Positions 24,805 to 36,376 of a stretch of 64,000 nucleotides of DNA are shown here, piece by piece. The position numbers and the translations under genes were made by a program. The notes under the pieces were generated by a model, which had not been told where the DNA came from, did not search any database, and saw only the letters and a program-made list of their open reading frames with translations. Origin of the DNA: Phylloscopus collybita. Its lineage: Eukaryota; Chordata; Aves; Passeriformes; Phylloscopidae. Within the stretch, counting starts at the first letter, position 1, and each line of letters begins with the position of its first letter. The stretch is taken from NCBI GenBank assembly GCA_027886175.1, contig JAJNNQ010000013.1, positions 2,294,001-2,358,000 of the forward strand, given 5' to 3'.

Positions 24805-27800
24805 TTGTTCTCTGATTTCAAGATTTCGTTCCCTTTCCTGAAAGGAAGACTTTCCTTTCAGGAAAGGGAACGAAATCTTGCGATTTTAATGAGCATTAAT
24901 TGGGCAAGCTTCCGTGCATTTCCCTGCACTTCTGGCCACCCCTGGCACTTTTATGGTTTTCACTTGTTTTTGTCATTTTTCCATGATTTTTTTTCCATTT
25001 CATTTCTTAGACATCTTCCCCTATCTTTTGTTTTGCATCACTTCCCTCATTCCTGGATTTAAATTGGAGTCATTTTTGGTAAGTCTTGGCCTTTTTCAGT
25101 GGCCCTCATTTCATCTCAGCCTGTTTGCTGGGAATCACTCCATTTCCAAATTTTCTCGGTTTTTTTCGCTCGCGGAGTTTTGGGTCATATCTCCTTTCCA
25201 GAGGGGTTGTTAGACTTTGTTCTCTGATTTCAAGATTTCGTTCCCTTTCCTGAAAGGAAGACTTTCCTTTCAGGAAAGGGAACGAAATCTTGCGATTTTA
25301 ATGAGCATTAATTGGGCAAGCTTCCGTGCATTTCCCTGCACTTCTGGCCACCCCTGTCACTTTTACGGTTTTCACTTGTTTTTGTTATTTTTCCATGGTT
25401 TTTTTTCCATTTCATTTCTTAGACATCTTCCCCTATCTTTTGTTTTGCATCGCTTCCCTCATTCCTGGATTTAAATTGGAGTCATTTTTGGTAAGTCTTG
25501 GCCTTCTTCAGTGGCCCTCATTTCACCTCAGCCTGTTTGGTGGGTATCACTCCATTTCCAAATTTTCTCGGTTTTTTTCGCTCGCGGAGTTTTGGGTCAT
25601 ATCTCCTTTCCAGAGGGGTTGTTAGACTTTGTTCTCTGATTTCAAGATTTCGTTCCCTTTCCTGAAAGGAAGACTTTCCTTTCAGGAAAGGGAACGAAAT
25701 CTTGCGATTTTAATGAGCATTAATTGGGCAAGCTTCCGTGCATTTCCCTGCACTTCTGGCCACCCTTGGCACTTTTATGGTTTTCACTTGTTTTTGTTAT
25801 TTTTCCATGGGTTTTTTTCCATTTCATTTCTTAGACATCTTCCCCTATCTTTTATTTTGCATCGCTTCCCTCATTCCTGGATTTAAATTGGAGTCATTTT
25901 TGGTAAGTCTTGGCCTTTTTCAGTGGCCCTCATTTCATCTCAGCCTGTTTGGTGGGAATCACTCCATTTCCAAATTTTCTCGGTTTTTTTCGCTCGCGGA
26001 GTTTTGGGTCATATCTCCTTTCCAGAGGGGTTGTTAGACTTTGTTCTCTGATTTCAAGATTTCGTTCCCTTTCCTGAAAGGAAGACTTTCCTTTCAGGAA
26101 AGGGAACGAAATCTTGCGATTTTAATGAGCATTAATTGGGCAAGCTTCCGTGCATTTCCCTGCACTTCTGGCCACCCCTGTCACTTTTATGGTTTTCACT
26201 TGGTTTTGTTTCTTTTTTCCATGGTTTGATTTCAGTTTCATTTCTTAGACATCTTCTCCTATCTCTTGTTTTGCGTCGCTTCTCCTTTTCCAGGATTCAA
26301 ATTGGAATCATTTCTGGTAAGTCTTGGCCTTTTTCAGTGGCCCTCATTTCATCTCAGCCTGTTTGGTGGGAATCACTCCATTTCCAAATTTTCTCGGTTT
26401 TTTTCGCTCGCGGAGTTTTGGGTCATATCTCTTTTCCAGAGGGGTTGTTAGACTTTGTTCTCTGATTTCAAGATTTCGTTCCCTTTCCTGAAAGGAAGAC
26501 TTTCCTTTCAGGAAAGGGAACGAAATCTTGCGATTTTAATGAGCATTAATTGGGCAAGCTTCCCTGCATTTCCCTGCACTTCTGGCCACCCCTGTCACTT
26601 TTATGGTTTTCACTTGTTTTTGTCATTTTTCCATGATTTTTTTTCCATTTCATTTCTTAGACATCTTCCCCTATCTTTTGTTTTGCATCGCTTCCCTCAT
26701 TCCTGGATTTAAATTGGAGTCATTTTTGGTAAGTCTTGGCCTTTTTCAGTGGCCCTCATTTCATCTCAGCCTGTTTGGTGGGAATCACTCCATTTCCAAA
26801 TTTTCTCGGTTTTTTTCGCTCGCGGAGTTTTGGGTCATATCTCCTTTCCAGAGGGGTTGTTAGACTTTGTTCTCTGATTTCAAGATTTCGTTCCCTTTCC
26901 TGAAAGGAAGACTTTCCTTTCAGGAAAGGGAACGAAATCTTGCGATTTTAATGAGCATTAATTGGGCAAGCTTCCGTGCATTTCCCTGCCTTTCTGGCCA
27001 CCCCTGTCACTTTTATGGTTTTCACTTGTTTTTGTTTATTTTCCATGTTTTTTTTTTCCATTTCATTTCTTAGACATCTTCCCCTATCTTTTGTTTTGCA
27101 TCGCTTCTCCTTTTCCAGGATTCAAATTGGAGTCATTTCTGGTAAGACTTGGCCTTTTTCGGTGGCCCTCATTTCATCTCAGCCTGTTTGGTGGGAATCA
27201 CTCCATTTCCAAATTTTCTCGGTTTTTTTCGCTCGCGGAGTTTTGGGTCATATCTCCTTTCCAGAGGGGTTGTTAGACTTTGTTCTCTGATTTCAAGATT
27301 TCGTTCCCTTTCCTGAAAGGAAGACTTTCCTTTCAGGAAAGGGAACGAAATCTTGCGATTTTAATGAGCATTAATTGGGCAAGCTTCCGTGCATTTCCCT
27401 GCACTTCTGGCCACCCCTGTCACTTTTATGGTTTTCACTTGTTTTTGTCATTTTTCCATGATTTTTTTTCCATTTCATTTCTTAGACATCTTCCCCTATC
27501 TTTTGTTTTGCATCGCTTCCCTCATTCCTGGATTTAAATAGGAGTCATTTTTGGTAAGTCTTGGCCTTTTTCAGTGGCCCTCATTTCATCTCAGCCTGTT
27601 TGGTGGGAATCACTCCATTTCCAAATTTTCTCGGTTTTTTTCGCTCGCGGAGTTTTGGGTCATATCTCCTTTCCAGAGGGGTTGTTAGACTTTGTTCTCT
27701 GATTTCAAGATTTCGTTCCCTTTCCTGAAAGGAAGACTTTCCTTTCAGGAAAGGGAACGAAATCTTGCGATTTTAATGAGCATTAATTGGGCAAGCTTCC

Positions 27801-30800
27801 GTGCATTTCCCTGCATTTCTGGCCACCCCTGTCACTTTTATGGTTTTCACTTGTTTTTGTTTATTTTCCATGGGATTTTTTCCATTTCATTTCTTAGACA
27901 TCTTCCCCTATCTTTTGTTTTGCATCGCTTCCCTCATTCCTGGATTTAAATTGGAGTAATTTTTGGTAAGTCTTGGCCTTTTTCAGTGGCCCTCATTTCA
28001 TCTCAGCCTGTTTGGTGGGAATCACTCCATTTCCAAATTTTCTCGGGTTTTTTCGCTCGCGGAGTTTTGGGTCATATCTCCTTTCCAGAGGGGTTGTTAG
28101 ACTTTGTTCTCTGATTTCAAGATTTCGTTCCCTTTCCTGAAAGGAAGACTTTCCTTTCAGGAAAGGGAACGAAATCTTGCGATTTTAATGAGCATTAATT
28201 GGGCAAGCTTCCGTGCATTTCCCTGCACTTCTGGCCACCCCTGTCACTTTTATGGTTGTCACTTGTTTTTGTTATTTTTCCATGGTTTTTTTTCCATTTC
28301 ATTTCTTAGACATTTTCCCCTATCTTTTGTTTTGCATCGCTTCCCTCATTCCTGGATTTAAATTGGAGTCATTTCTGGTAAGTCTTGGCCTTTTTCAGTG
28401 GCCGTCATTTCATCTCAGCCTGTTTGGTGGGAATCACTCCATTTCCAAATTTTCTCGGTTTTTTTCGCTCGCGGAGTTTTGGGTCATATCTCCTTTCCAG
28501 AGGGGTTGTTAGACTTTGTTCTCTGATTTCAAGATTTCGTTCCCTTTCCTGAAAGGAAGACTTTCCTTTCAGGAAAGGGAACGAAATCTTGCGATATTTA
28601 TGAGCATTAATTGGGCAAGCTTCCGTGCATTTCCCTGCACTTCTGGCCACCCCTGTCACTTTTATGGTTTTCACTTGTTTTTGTTTATTTTCCATGTTTT
28701 TTTTTCCCATTTCATTTCTTAGACATCTTCCCCTATCTTTTGTTTTGCATCGCTTCCCCTTTTCCAGGATTCAAATTGGAGTCATTTTTGGTATGTCTTG
28801 GCCTTTTTCAGTGGCCCTCATTTCATCTCAGCCTGTTTGGTGGGAATCACTCCATTTCCAAATTTTCTCGGTTTTTTTCGCTCGCGGAGTTTTGGGTCAT
28901 ATCTCCTTTCCAGAGGGGTTGTTAGACTTTGTTCTCTGATTTCAAGATTTCGTTCCCTTTCCTGAAAGGAAGACTTTCCTTTCAGGAAAGGGAACGAAAT
29001 CTTGCGATATTTATGAGCATTAATTGGGCAAGCTTCCGTGCATTTCCCTGCACTTCTGGCCACCCCTGTCACTTTTATGGTTTTCACTTGTTTTTGTTTA
29101 TTTTCCATGGGTTTTTTTCCATTTCATTTCTTAGACATCTTCCCCTATCTTTTCTTTTGCATTGCTTCTCCTTTTCCAGGATTCAAATTGGAGTCATTTC
29201 TGGGAAGTCTTGGCCTTTTTCAGTGGCCCTCATTTCATCTCAGCCTGTTTGGTGGGAATCACTCCATTTCCAAATTTTCTCGGTTTTTTTCGCTCGCGGA
29301 GTTTTGGGTCATATCTCCTTTCCAGAGGGGTTGTTTAGACTTTGTTCTCTGATTTCAAGATTTCGTTCCCTTTCCTGAAAGGAAGACTTTCCTTTCAGGA
29401 AAGGGAACGAAATCTTGCGATTTTAATGAGCATTAATTGGGCAAGCTTCCGTGCATTTCCCTGCACTTCTGGCCACCCCTGGCACTTTTATGGTTTTCAC
29501 TTGTTTTTGTTTCTTTTTTCCATGGTTTATTTTCCATTTCATTTCTTAGACATCTTCCCCTATCTATTGTTTTGCATCGCTTCCCTCATTCCTGGATTTA
29601 AATTGGAGTCATTTTTGGTAAGTCTTGGCCTTTTTCAGTGGCCCTCATTTCATCTCAGCCTGTTTGGTGGGAATCACTCCATTTCCAAATTTTCTCGGTT
29701 TTTTTCGCTCGCGGAGTTTTGGGTCATATCTCCTTTCCAGAGGGGTTGTTAGACTTTGTTCTCTGATTTCAAGATTTCGTTCCCTTTCCTGAAAGGAAGA
29801 CTTTCCTTTCAGGAAAGGGAACGAAATCTTGCGATTTTAATGAGCATTAATTGGGCAAGCTTTCGTGCATTTCCCTGCATTTCTGGCCAGCCCTGTCACT
29901 TTTATGGTTTTCACTTGTTTTTGTTTATTTTCCATGGGATTTTTTCCATTTCATTTCTTAGACATCTTCCCCTATCTTTTGTTTTGCATCGCTTCCCTCA
30001 TTCCTGGATTTAAATTGGAGTCATTTTTGGTAAGTCTTGGCCTTTTTCAGTGGCCCTCATTTCATCTCAGCCTGTTTGGTGGGAATCACTCCATTTCCAA
30101 ATTTTCTCGGGTTTTTTCGCTCGCGGAGTTTTGGGTCATATCTCCTTTCCAGAGGGGTTGTTAGACTTTGTTCTCTGATTTCAAGATTTCGTTCCCTTTC
30201 CTGAAAGGAAGACTTTCCTTTCAGGAAAGGGAACGAAATCTTGCGATTTTAATGAGCATTAATTGGGCAAGCTTCCGTGCATTTCCCTGCACTTCTGGCC
30301 ACCCCTGGCACTTTTATGGTTTTCACTTGGTTTTGTTTATTTTCCATGGTTTTTTTTCCATTTCATTTCTTAGACATCTTCCCCTATCTTTTGTTTTGCA
30401 TCGCTTCCCTCATTCCTGGATTTAAATTGGAGTCATTTTTGGTAAGTCTTGGCCTTTTTCAGTGGCCCTCATTTCATCTCAGCCTGTTTGGTGGGAATCA
30501 CTCCATTTCCAAATTTTCTCGGTTTTTTTCGCTCGCGGAGTTTTGGGTCATATCTCCTTTCCAGAGGGGTTGTTAGACTTTGTTCTCTGATTTCAAGATT
30601 TCGTTCCCTTTCCTGAAAGGAAGACTTTCCTTTCAGGAAAGGGAACGAAATCTTGCGATTTTAATGAGCATTAATTGGGCAAGCTTCCGTCCATTTCCCT
30701 GCACTTCTGGCCACCCCTGTCACTTTTATGGTTTTCACTTGTTTTTGTTTATTTTCCATGTTTTTTTTTTCCATTTCATTTCTTAGACATCTTCTCCTAT

Positions 30801-33553
30801 CTCTTGTTTTGCATCGCTTCTCCTTTTCCAGGATTCAAATTGGAGTCATTTCTGGTAAGTCTTGTCCTTTTTCAGTGGCCCTCATTTCATCTCAGCCTGT
30901 TTGGTGGGAATCACTCCATTTCCAAATTTTCTCGGTTTTTTTCGCTCGCGGAGTTTTGGGTCATATCTCCTTTCCAGAGGGGTTGTTAGACTTTGTTCTC
31001 TGATTTCAAGATTTCGTTCCCTTTCCTGAAAGGAAGACTTTCCTTTCAGGAAAGGGAACGAAATCTTGCGATTTTAATGAGCATTAATTGGGCAAGCTTT
31101 CGTGCATTTCCCTGCACTTCTGGCCACCCCTGTCACTTTTATGGTTTTCACTTGTTTTTGTTTATTTTCCATGGGTTTTTTTCCATTTCATTTCTTAGAC
31201 ATCTTCCCCTATCTTTTGTTTTGCATCGCTTCCCTCATTCCTGGATTTAAATTGGAGTCATTTTTGGTAAGTCTTGGCCTTTTTCAGTGGCCCTCATTTC
31301 ATCTCAGCCTGTTTGGTGGGAATCACTCCATTTCCAAATTTTCTCGGTTTTTTTCGCTCGCGGAGTTTTGGGTCATATCTCCTTTCCAGAGGGGTTGTTA
31401 GACTTTGTTCTCTGATTTCAAGATTTCGTTCCCTTTCCTGAAAGGAAGACTTTCCTTTCAGGAAAGGGAACGAAATCTTGCGATTTTAATGAGCATTAAT
31501 TGGGCAAGCTTTCGTGCATTTCCCTGCACTTCTGGCCACCCCTGTCACTTTTATGGTTTTCACTTGTTTTTGTTTATTTTCCATGTTTTTTTTTTCCATT
31601 TCATTTCTTAGACATCTTCCCCTATCTTTTGTTTTGCATCGCTTCTCCTTTTCCAGGATTCAAATTGGAGTCATTTCTGGTAAGTCTTGGCCTTTTTCAG
31701 TGGCCGTCATTTCATCTCAGCCTGTTTGGTGGGAATCACTCCATTTCCAAATTTTCTCGGTTTTTTTCGCTCGCGGAGTTTTGGGTCATATCTCCTTTCC
31801 AGAGGGGTTGTTAGACTTTGTTCTCTGATTTCAAGATTTCGTTCCCTTTCCTGAAAGGAAGACTTTCCTTTCAGGAAAGGGAACGAAATCTTGCGATTTT
31901 AATGAGCATTAATTGGGCAAGCTTCCGTGCATTTCCCTGCACTTCTGGCCACCCCTGTCACTTTTATGGTTTTCACTTGGTTTTGTTTATTTTCCATGGT
32001 TTTTTTTCCATTTCATTTCTTAGACATCTTCCCCTATCTTTTGTTTTGCATCGCTTCCCTCATTCCTGGATTTAAATTGGAGTCATTTTTGGTAAGTCTT
32101 GGCCTTTTTCATTGGCCCTCATTTCATCTCAGCCTGTTTGGTGGGAATCACTCCATTTCCAAATTTTCTCGGTTATTTTCGCTCGCGGAGTTTTGGGTCA
32201 TATCTCCTTTCCAGAGGGGTTGTTAGACTTTGTTCTCTGATTTCAAGATTTCGTTCCCTTTCCTGAAAGGAAGACTTTCCTTTCAGGAAAGGGAACGAAA
32301 TCTTGCGATTTTAATGAGCATTAATTGGGCAAGCTTCCGTCCATTTCCCTGCACTTCTGGCCACCCCTGTCACTTTTATGGTTGTCACTTGTTTTTGTCA
32401 TTTTTCCATGGTATTTTTTTTCCATTTCATTTCTTAGACATCTTCCCCTATCTTTTGTTTTGCATCGCTTCCCCTTTTCCAGGATTCAAATTGGAGTCAT
32501 TTTTGGTATGTCTTGGCCTTTTTCAGTGGCCCTCATTTCATCTCAGCCTGTTTGGTGGGAATCACTCCATTTCCAAATTTTCTCGGTTTTTTTCGCTCGC
32601 GGAGTTTTGGGTCATATCTCCTTTCCAGAGGGGTTGTTAGACTTTGTTCTCTGATTTCAAGATTTCGTTCCCTTTCCTGAAAGGAAGACTTTCCTTTCAG
32701 GAAAGGGAACGAAATCTTGCAATATTTATGAGCATTAATTGGGCAAGCTTGAGTCCATTTCCTTGCACTTCTGGCCACCCCTGTCACTTTTATGGTTTTC
32801 ACTTGTTTTTGTTTATTTTCCATGGGTTTTTTTCCATTTCATTTCTTAGACATCTTCCCCTATCTTTTCTTTTGCATTGCTTCTCCTTTTCCAGGATTCA
32901 AATTGGAGTCATTTCTGGGAAGTCTTGGCCTTTTTCAGTGGCCCTCATTTCATCTCAGCCTGTTTGGTGGGAATCACTCCATTTCCAAATTTTCTCGGTT
33001 TTTTTCGCTCGCGGAGTTTTGGGTCATATCTCCTTTCCAGAGGGGTTGTTTAGACTTTGTTCTCTGATTTCAAGATTTCGTTCCCTTTCCTGAAAGGAAG
33101 ACTTTCCTTTCAGGAAAGGGAACGAAATCTTGCGATTTTAATGAGCATTAACTGGGCAAGCTTCCGTGCATTTCTCTGCACTTCTGGCCACCCCTGTCAC
33201 TTTTATGGTTTTCACTTGTTTTTGTTTCTTTTTTCCATGGTTTTTTTTCCATATCATTTCTTAGACATCTTCCCCTATCTTTTGTTTTGCATCGCTTCCC
33301 TCATTCCTGGATTTAAATTGGAGTCATTTTTGGTAAGTCTTGGCGTTTTTCAGTGGCCCTCATTTCATCTCAGCCTGTTTGGTGGGAATCACTCCATTTC
33401 CAAATTTTCTCGGTTTTTTTCGCTCGCGGAGTTTTGGGTCATATCTCCTTTCCAGAGGGGTTGTTAGACTTTGTTCTCTGATTTCAAGATTTCGTTCCCT
33501 TTCCTGAAAGGAAGACTTTCCTTTCAGGAAAGGGAACGAAATCTTGCGATTTT

Positions 33554-36376
33554 AATGAGCATTCATTGGACAAGCTTGCGTCCATTTCCTTGCACTTCTG
33601 GCCACCCCAGTCACTTTTATGCTTTTTTGCTTGCTTTTAGCATTTTTCCTATTTTTTATATTTTTTGTCATTTATACAATATATTCTTCTGTCTTATTGT
33701 TTGAATTTCTTTCCTGATTCCAGGATTTAAATTGGAGCCATTTTGGCAAGTCAAGGCCATTTTAAGTGTCCCTCTTTTGATTTCAGTCCGTTGACAGGGA
33801 ATCACTCCATTTCCAAAATTTTTGGTTTTTTTCGCATGCGCTGTTTTGGGTCATATCTCCTTTCCAGAGGGGTTGTTAGACTTTGTTCTCTGATTTCAAG
33901 ATTTCGTTCCCTTTCCTGAAAGGAAGACTTTCCTTTCAGGAAAGGGAACGAAATCTTGCGATTTCAATGAGCATTCATTGGGCAAGCTTCCATGCATTTC
34001 CCTGCACTTCTGGCCACCCCTGTCACTTTTATGCTTTTTTGCTTCCTTTTAGCATTTTTCCTATTTTTTATATTAGTTTTCATTTACACAATATATTCTT
34101 CTGTCTTATTGTTTGAATTTGTTTCCTGATTCCAGGATTTAAATTGGAGCCATTTTGGCAAGTCAAGGCTTTTTTAATTGTCCCTCTTTTGAATTCAGGC
34201 CGTTGACAGGGAATCACTCCATTTCCAAAATTTTCGGGTTTTTTCTCATGCGCTGTTTTGGGTCATATCTCCTTTCCAGAGGGCTTGTTAGACTTTGTTC
34301 TCTGATTTCAAGATTTCGTTCCCTTTCCTGGAAGGAAGACTTTCCTTCCAGGAATAGGAACGAAATCTTGCGATTTCAATGAGCATTCATTGGACAAGCT
34401 TGCGTCCATTTCCTTGCACTTCTGGCCACCCCAGTCACTTCTATGCTTTTTGCTTGCTTTAAGCATTTTTCGTAATTTTTATATTAGTTTTCATTTACAC
34501 AATATATCCTTCAGTCTCATTCTTTGAATTTGTTTCCTCATTGCAGGATTTAAATTGGAGTCATTTTGGCAAGTCAAGGCCTTTTCCAGTGATCCTAATT
34601 TCACCTCAGTCGGTTGAGAGGGAATCACTCCATTTTCAAATTTTTCAGATTTTTGTTTTCGCATGCGCTGTTTTGGGTCATATCTCCTTTCCAGAGAGGT
34701 TGTTAGACTTTGTTCTCTGATTTCAAGATTTCGTTCCCTTTCCTGGAAGGAAGACTTTCCTTCCAGGAAAGGGAACGAAATCTTGCGATTTCAATGAGCA
34801 TTCATTGGACAAGCTTGCGTCCATTTCCTTGCACTTCTGGCCACCCCTGTCACTTTTATGCTTTTTTGCTTGCTTTTAGCATTTTTCCTATTTTTTATAT
34901 TTTTTGTCTTTTACACAATATATTCTTCTGTCTTATTGTTTGAATTTCTTTCCTGATTCCAGGATTTAAATTGGAGCCATTTTGGCAAGTCAAGGCCATT
35001 TTAAGTGTCCCTCTTTTGATTTCAGTCCGTTGACAGGGAATCACTCCATTTCCAAAATTTTTGGTTTTTTTCGCATGCGCTGTTTTGGGTCATATCTCCT
35101 TTCCAGAGGGCTTGTTAGACTTTGTTCTCTGATTTCAAGATTTCGTTCCCTTTCCTGGAAGGAAGACTTTCCTTCCAGGAAAGGGAACGAAATCTTGCGA
35201 TTTCAATGAGCATTCATTGGACAAGCTTGCGTCCATTTCCTTGCACTTCTGGCCACCCCAGTCACTTCTATGCTTTTCGCTTGCTTTTAGCATTTTTCGT
35301 ATTTTTTTTATTAGTTTTCATTTATACAATATATCCTTCGGTCTCATTTTTTGAATTTGTTTCCTCATTGCAGGATTTAAATGGGAGCCATTTTGGCAAG
35401 TCAAGGCCTTTTCCAGTGATCCTAATTTCACCTCAGTCGGTTGAGAGGGAATCACTCCATTTTCATATTTTTTGGGGTTTTTTTTCAATTGCGCTGTTTT
35501 GGGTCATATCTCCTTTCCAGAGGGCTTGTTAGACTTTGTTCTCTGATTTCAAGATTTCGTTCCCTTTCCTGGAAGGAAGACTTTCCTTCCAGGAAAGGGA
35601 ACGAAATATTGCGATTTCAATGAGCATTCATTGGACAAGCTTGCGTCCATTTCCTTGCACTTCTGGCCACCCCAGTCACTTTTATGCTTTTTTGCTTGCT
35701 TTTAGCATTTTTCCTATTTTTTATATTTTTTGTCATTTACACAATATATTCTTCTGTCTTATTGTTTGAATTTGTTTCCTGATTCCAGGATTTAAATGGG
35801 AGCCATTTTGGCAAGTCAAGGCCATTTTAAGTGTCCCTCTTTTGATTTCAGTCCGTTGACAGGGAATCACTCCATTTCCAAAATTTTTGGTTTTTTTCGC
35901 ATGCGCTGTTTTGGGTCATATCTCCTTTCCAGAGGGCTTGTTAGACTTTGTTCTCTGATTTCAAGATTTCGTTCCCTTTCCTGAAAGGAAGACTTTCCTT
36001 TCAGGAAAGGGAACGAAATCTTGCGATTTCAATGAGCATTCATTGGGCAAGCTTGCGTCCATTTCCTTGCACTTCTGGCCACCACAGTCACTTCTATGCT
36101 TTTTGCTTGCTTTTAGCATTTTTCGTAATTTTTTTATTAGTTTTCATTTGCATAATATATCCTTCTGTCTCATTCTTTGAATTTGTTTCTTGATTCCAGG
36201 ATTTAAATTGGAGTCATTTTGGTATGTCAAGGCCTTTTCCAGTGAACCTAATTTCATCTCTGTCCGTGGAGGGGGAATCACTCCATTTTCAAATTTTTCG
36301 GATTTTTGTTTTCGCATGCGCTGTTTTGGGTCATATCTCCTTTCCAGAGGGCTTGTTAGACTTTGTTCTCTGATTT
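33554..36376 (+). repeat. Satellite family 2, block 2 (7 palindromes)
   Basis: Palindromes start at 33485 (shared junction monomer), 33897, 34309, 34724, 35136, 35550 and 35962. The block matches 16,214-19,837 almost base for base at an offset of 17,340 up to about 35,770, including the same rare changes: an altered right arm in the copy from 34,295 and GAAATATTGCG after the palindrome in the copy from 35,536. Two monomers present in the first copy (18,608 and 19,022) are missing as separate units. The right junction to family 1 lies between a family 2 base at 36,352 and a family 1 base at 36,445, so it brackets the palindrome. Confidence 0.93.
35536..35947 (+). repeat. Chimeric monomer at a two-monomer deletion
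   Basis: The left part carries GAAATATTGCG, otherwise seen only in the monomer from 18,196. The right part carries GAATTTGTTTCC and TTTAAATGGGAGCC, as in the monomer from 19,022. In the first super-repeat copy those two monomers are 826 bp apart. The chimera therefore marks an exchange that removed exactly two monomers, with a breakpoint between about 35,606 and 35,773. Confidence 0.88.

Larger units (their letters stand above)
19838..33553 (+). repeat. Satellite family 1, block 2 (33 palindromes)
   Basis: Same family 1 hallmarks as the first block. Palindromes start at 19863, 20275, 20689, 21101, 21515, 21927, 22341, 22753, 23167, 23579, 23993, 24405, 24819, 25231, 25643, 26055, 26469, 26881, 27294, 27706, 28118, 28530, 28943, 29356, 29770, 30182, 30594, 31007, 31419, 31832, 32244, 32658 and 33071. 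The first twelve monomers are six strict A-B pairs. Most of this block aligns to 5,814-16,213 with whole-monomer gains and losses. The part 28,516-31,817 is rearranged relative to its counterpart: eight monomers stand where the first copy has four (12,828-14,477). Confidence 0.93.
19849..36362 (+). repeat. Super-repeat copy 2 (40 monomers, 16,514 bp)
   Basis: This is the second copy of the segment at 5,814-19,848. Compared with copy 1 it has an extra six-monomer block (22,327-24,804), lacks the two monomers at 9,943-10,766, has eight monomers where copy 1 has four (28,516-31,817 against 12,828-14,477), and lacks two monomers near its end. The net difference of +6, -2, +4 and -2 gives 40 against 34 monomers, as observed. 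Rows from about 31,760 to 35,770 match 14,420 to 18,430 with three substitutions that I could find (16,004/33,344, 16,335/33,675 and 16,895/34,235). Confidence 0.9.
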
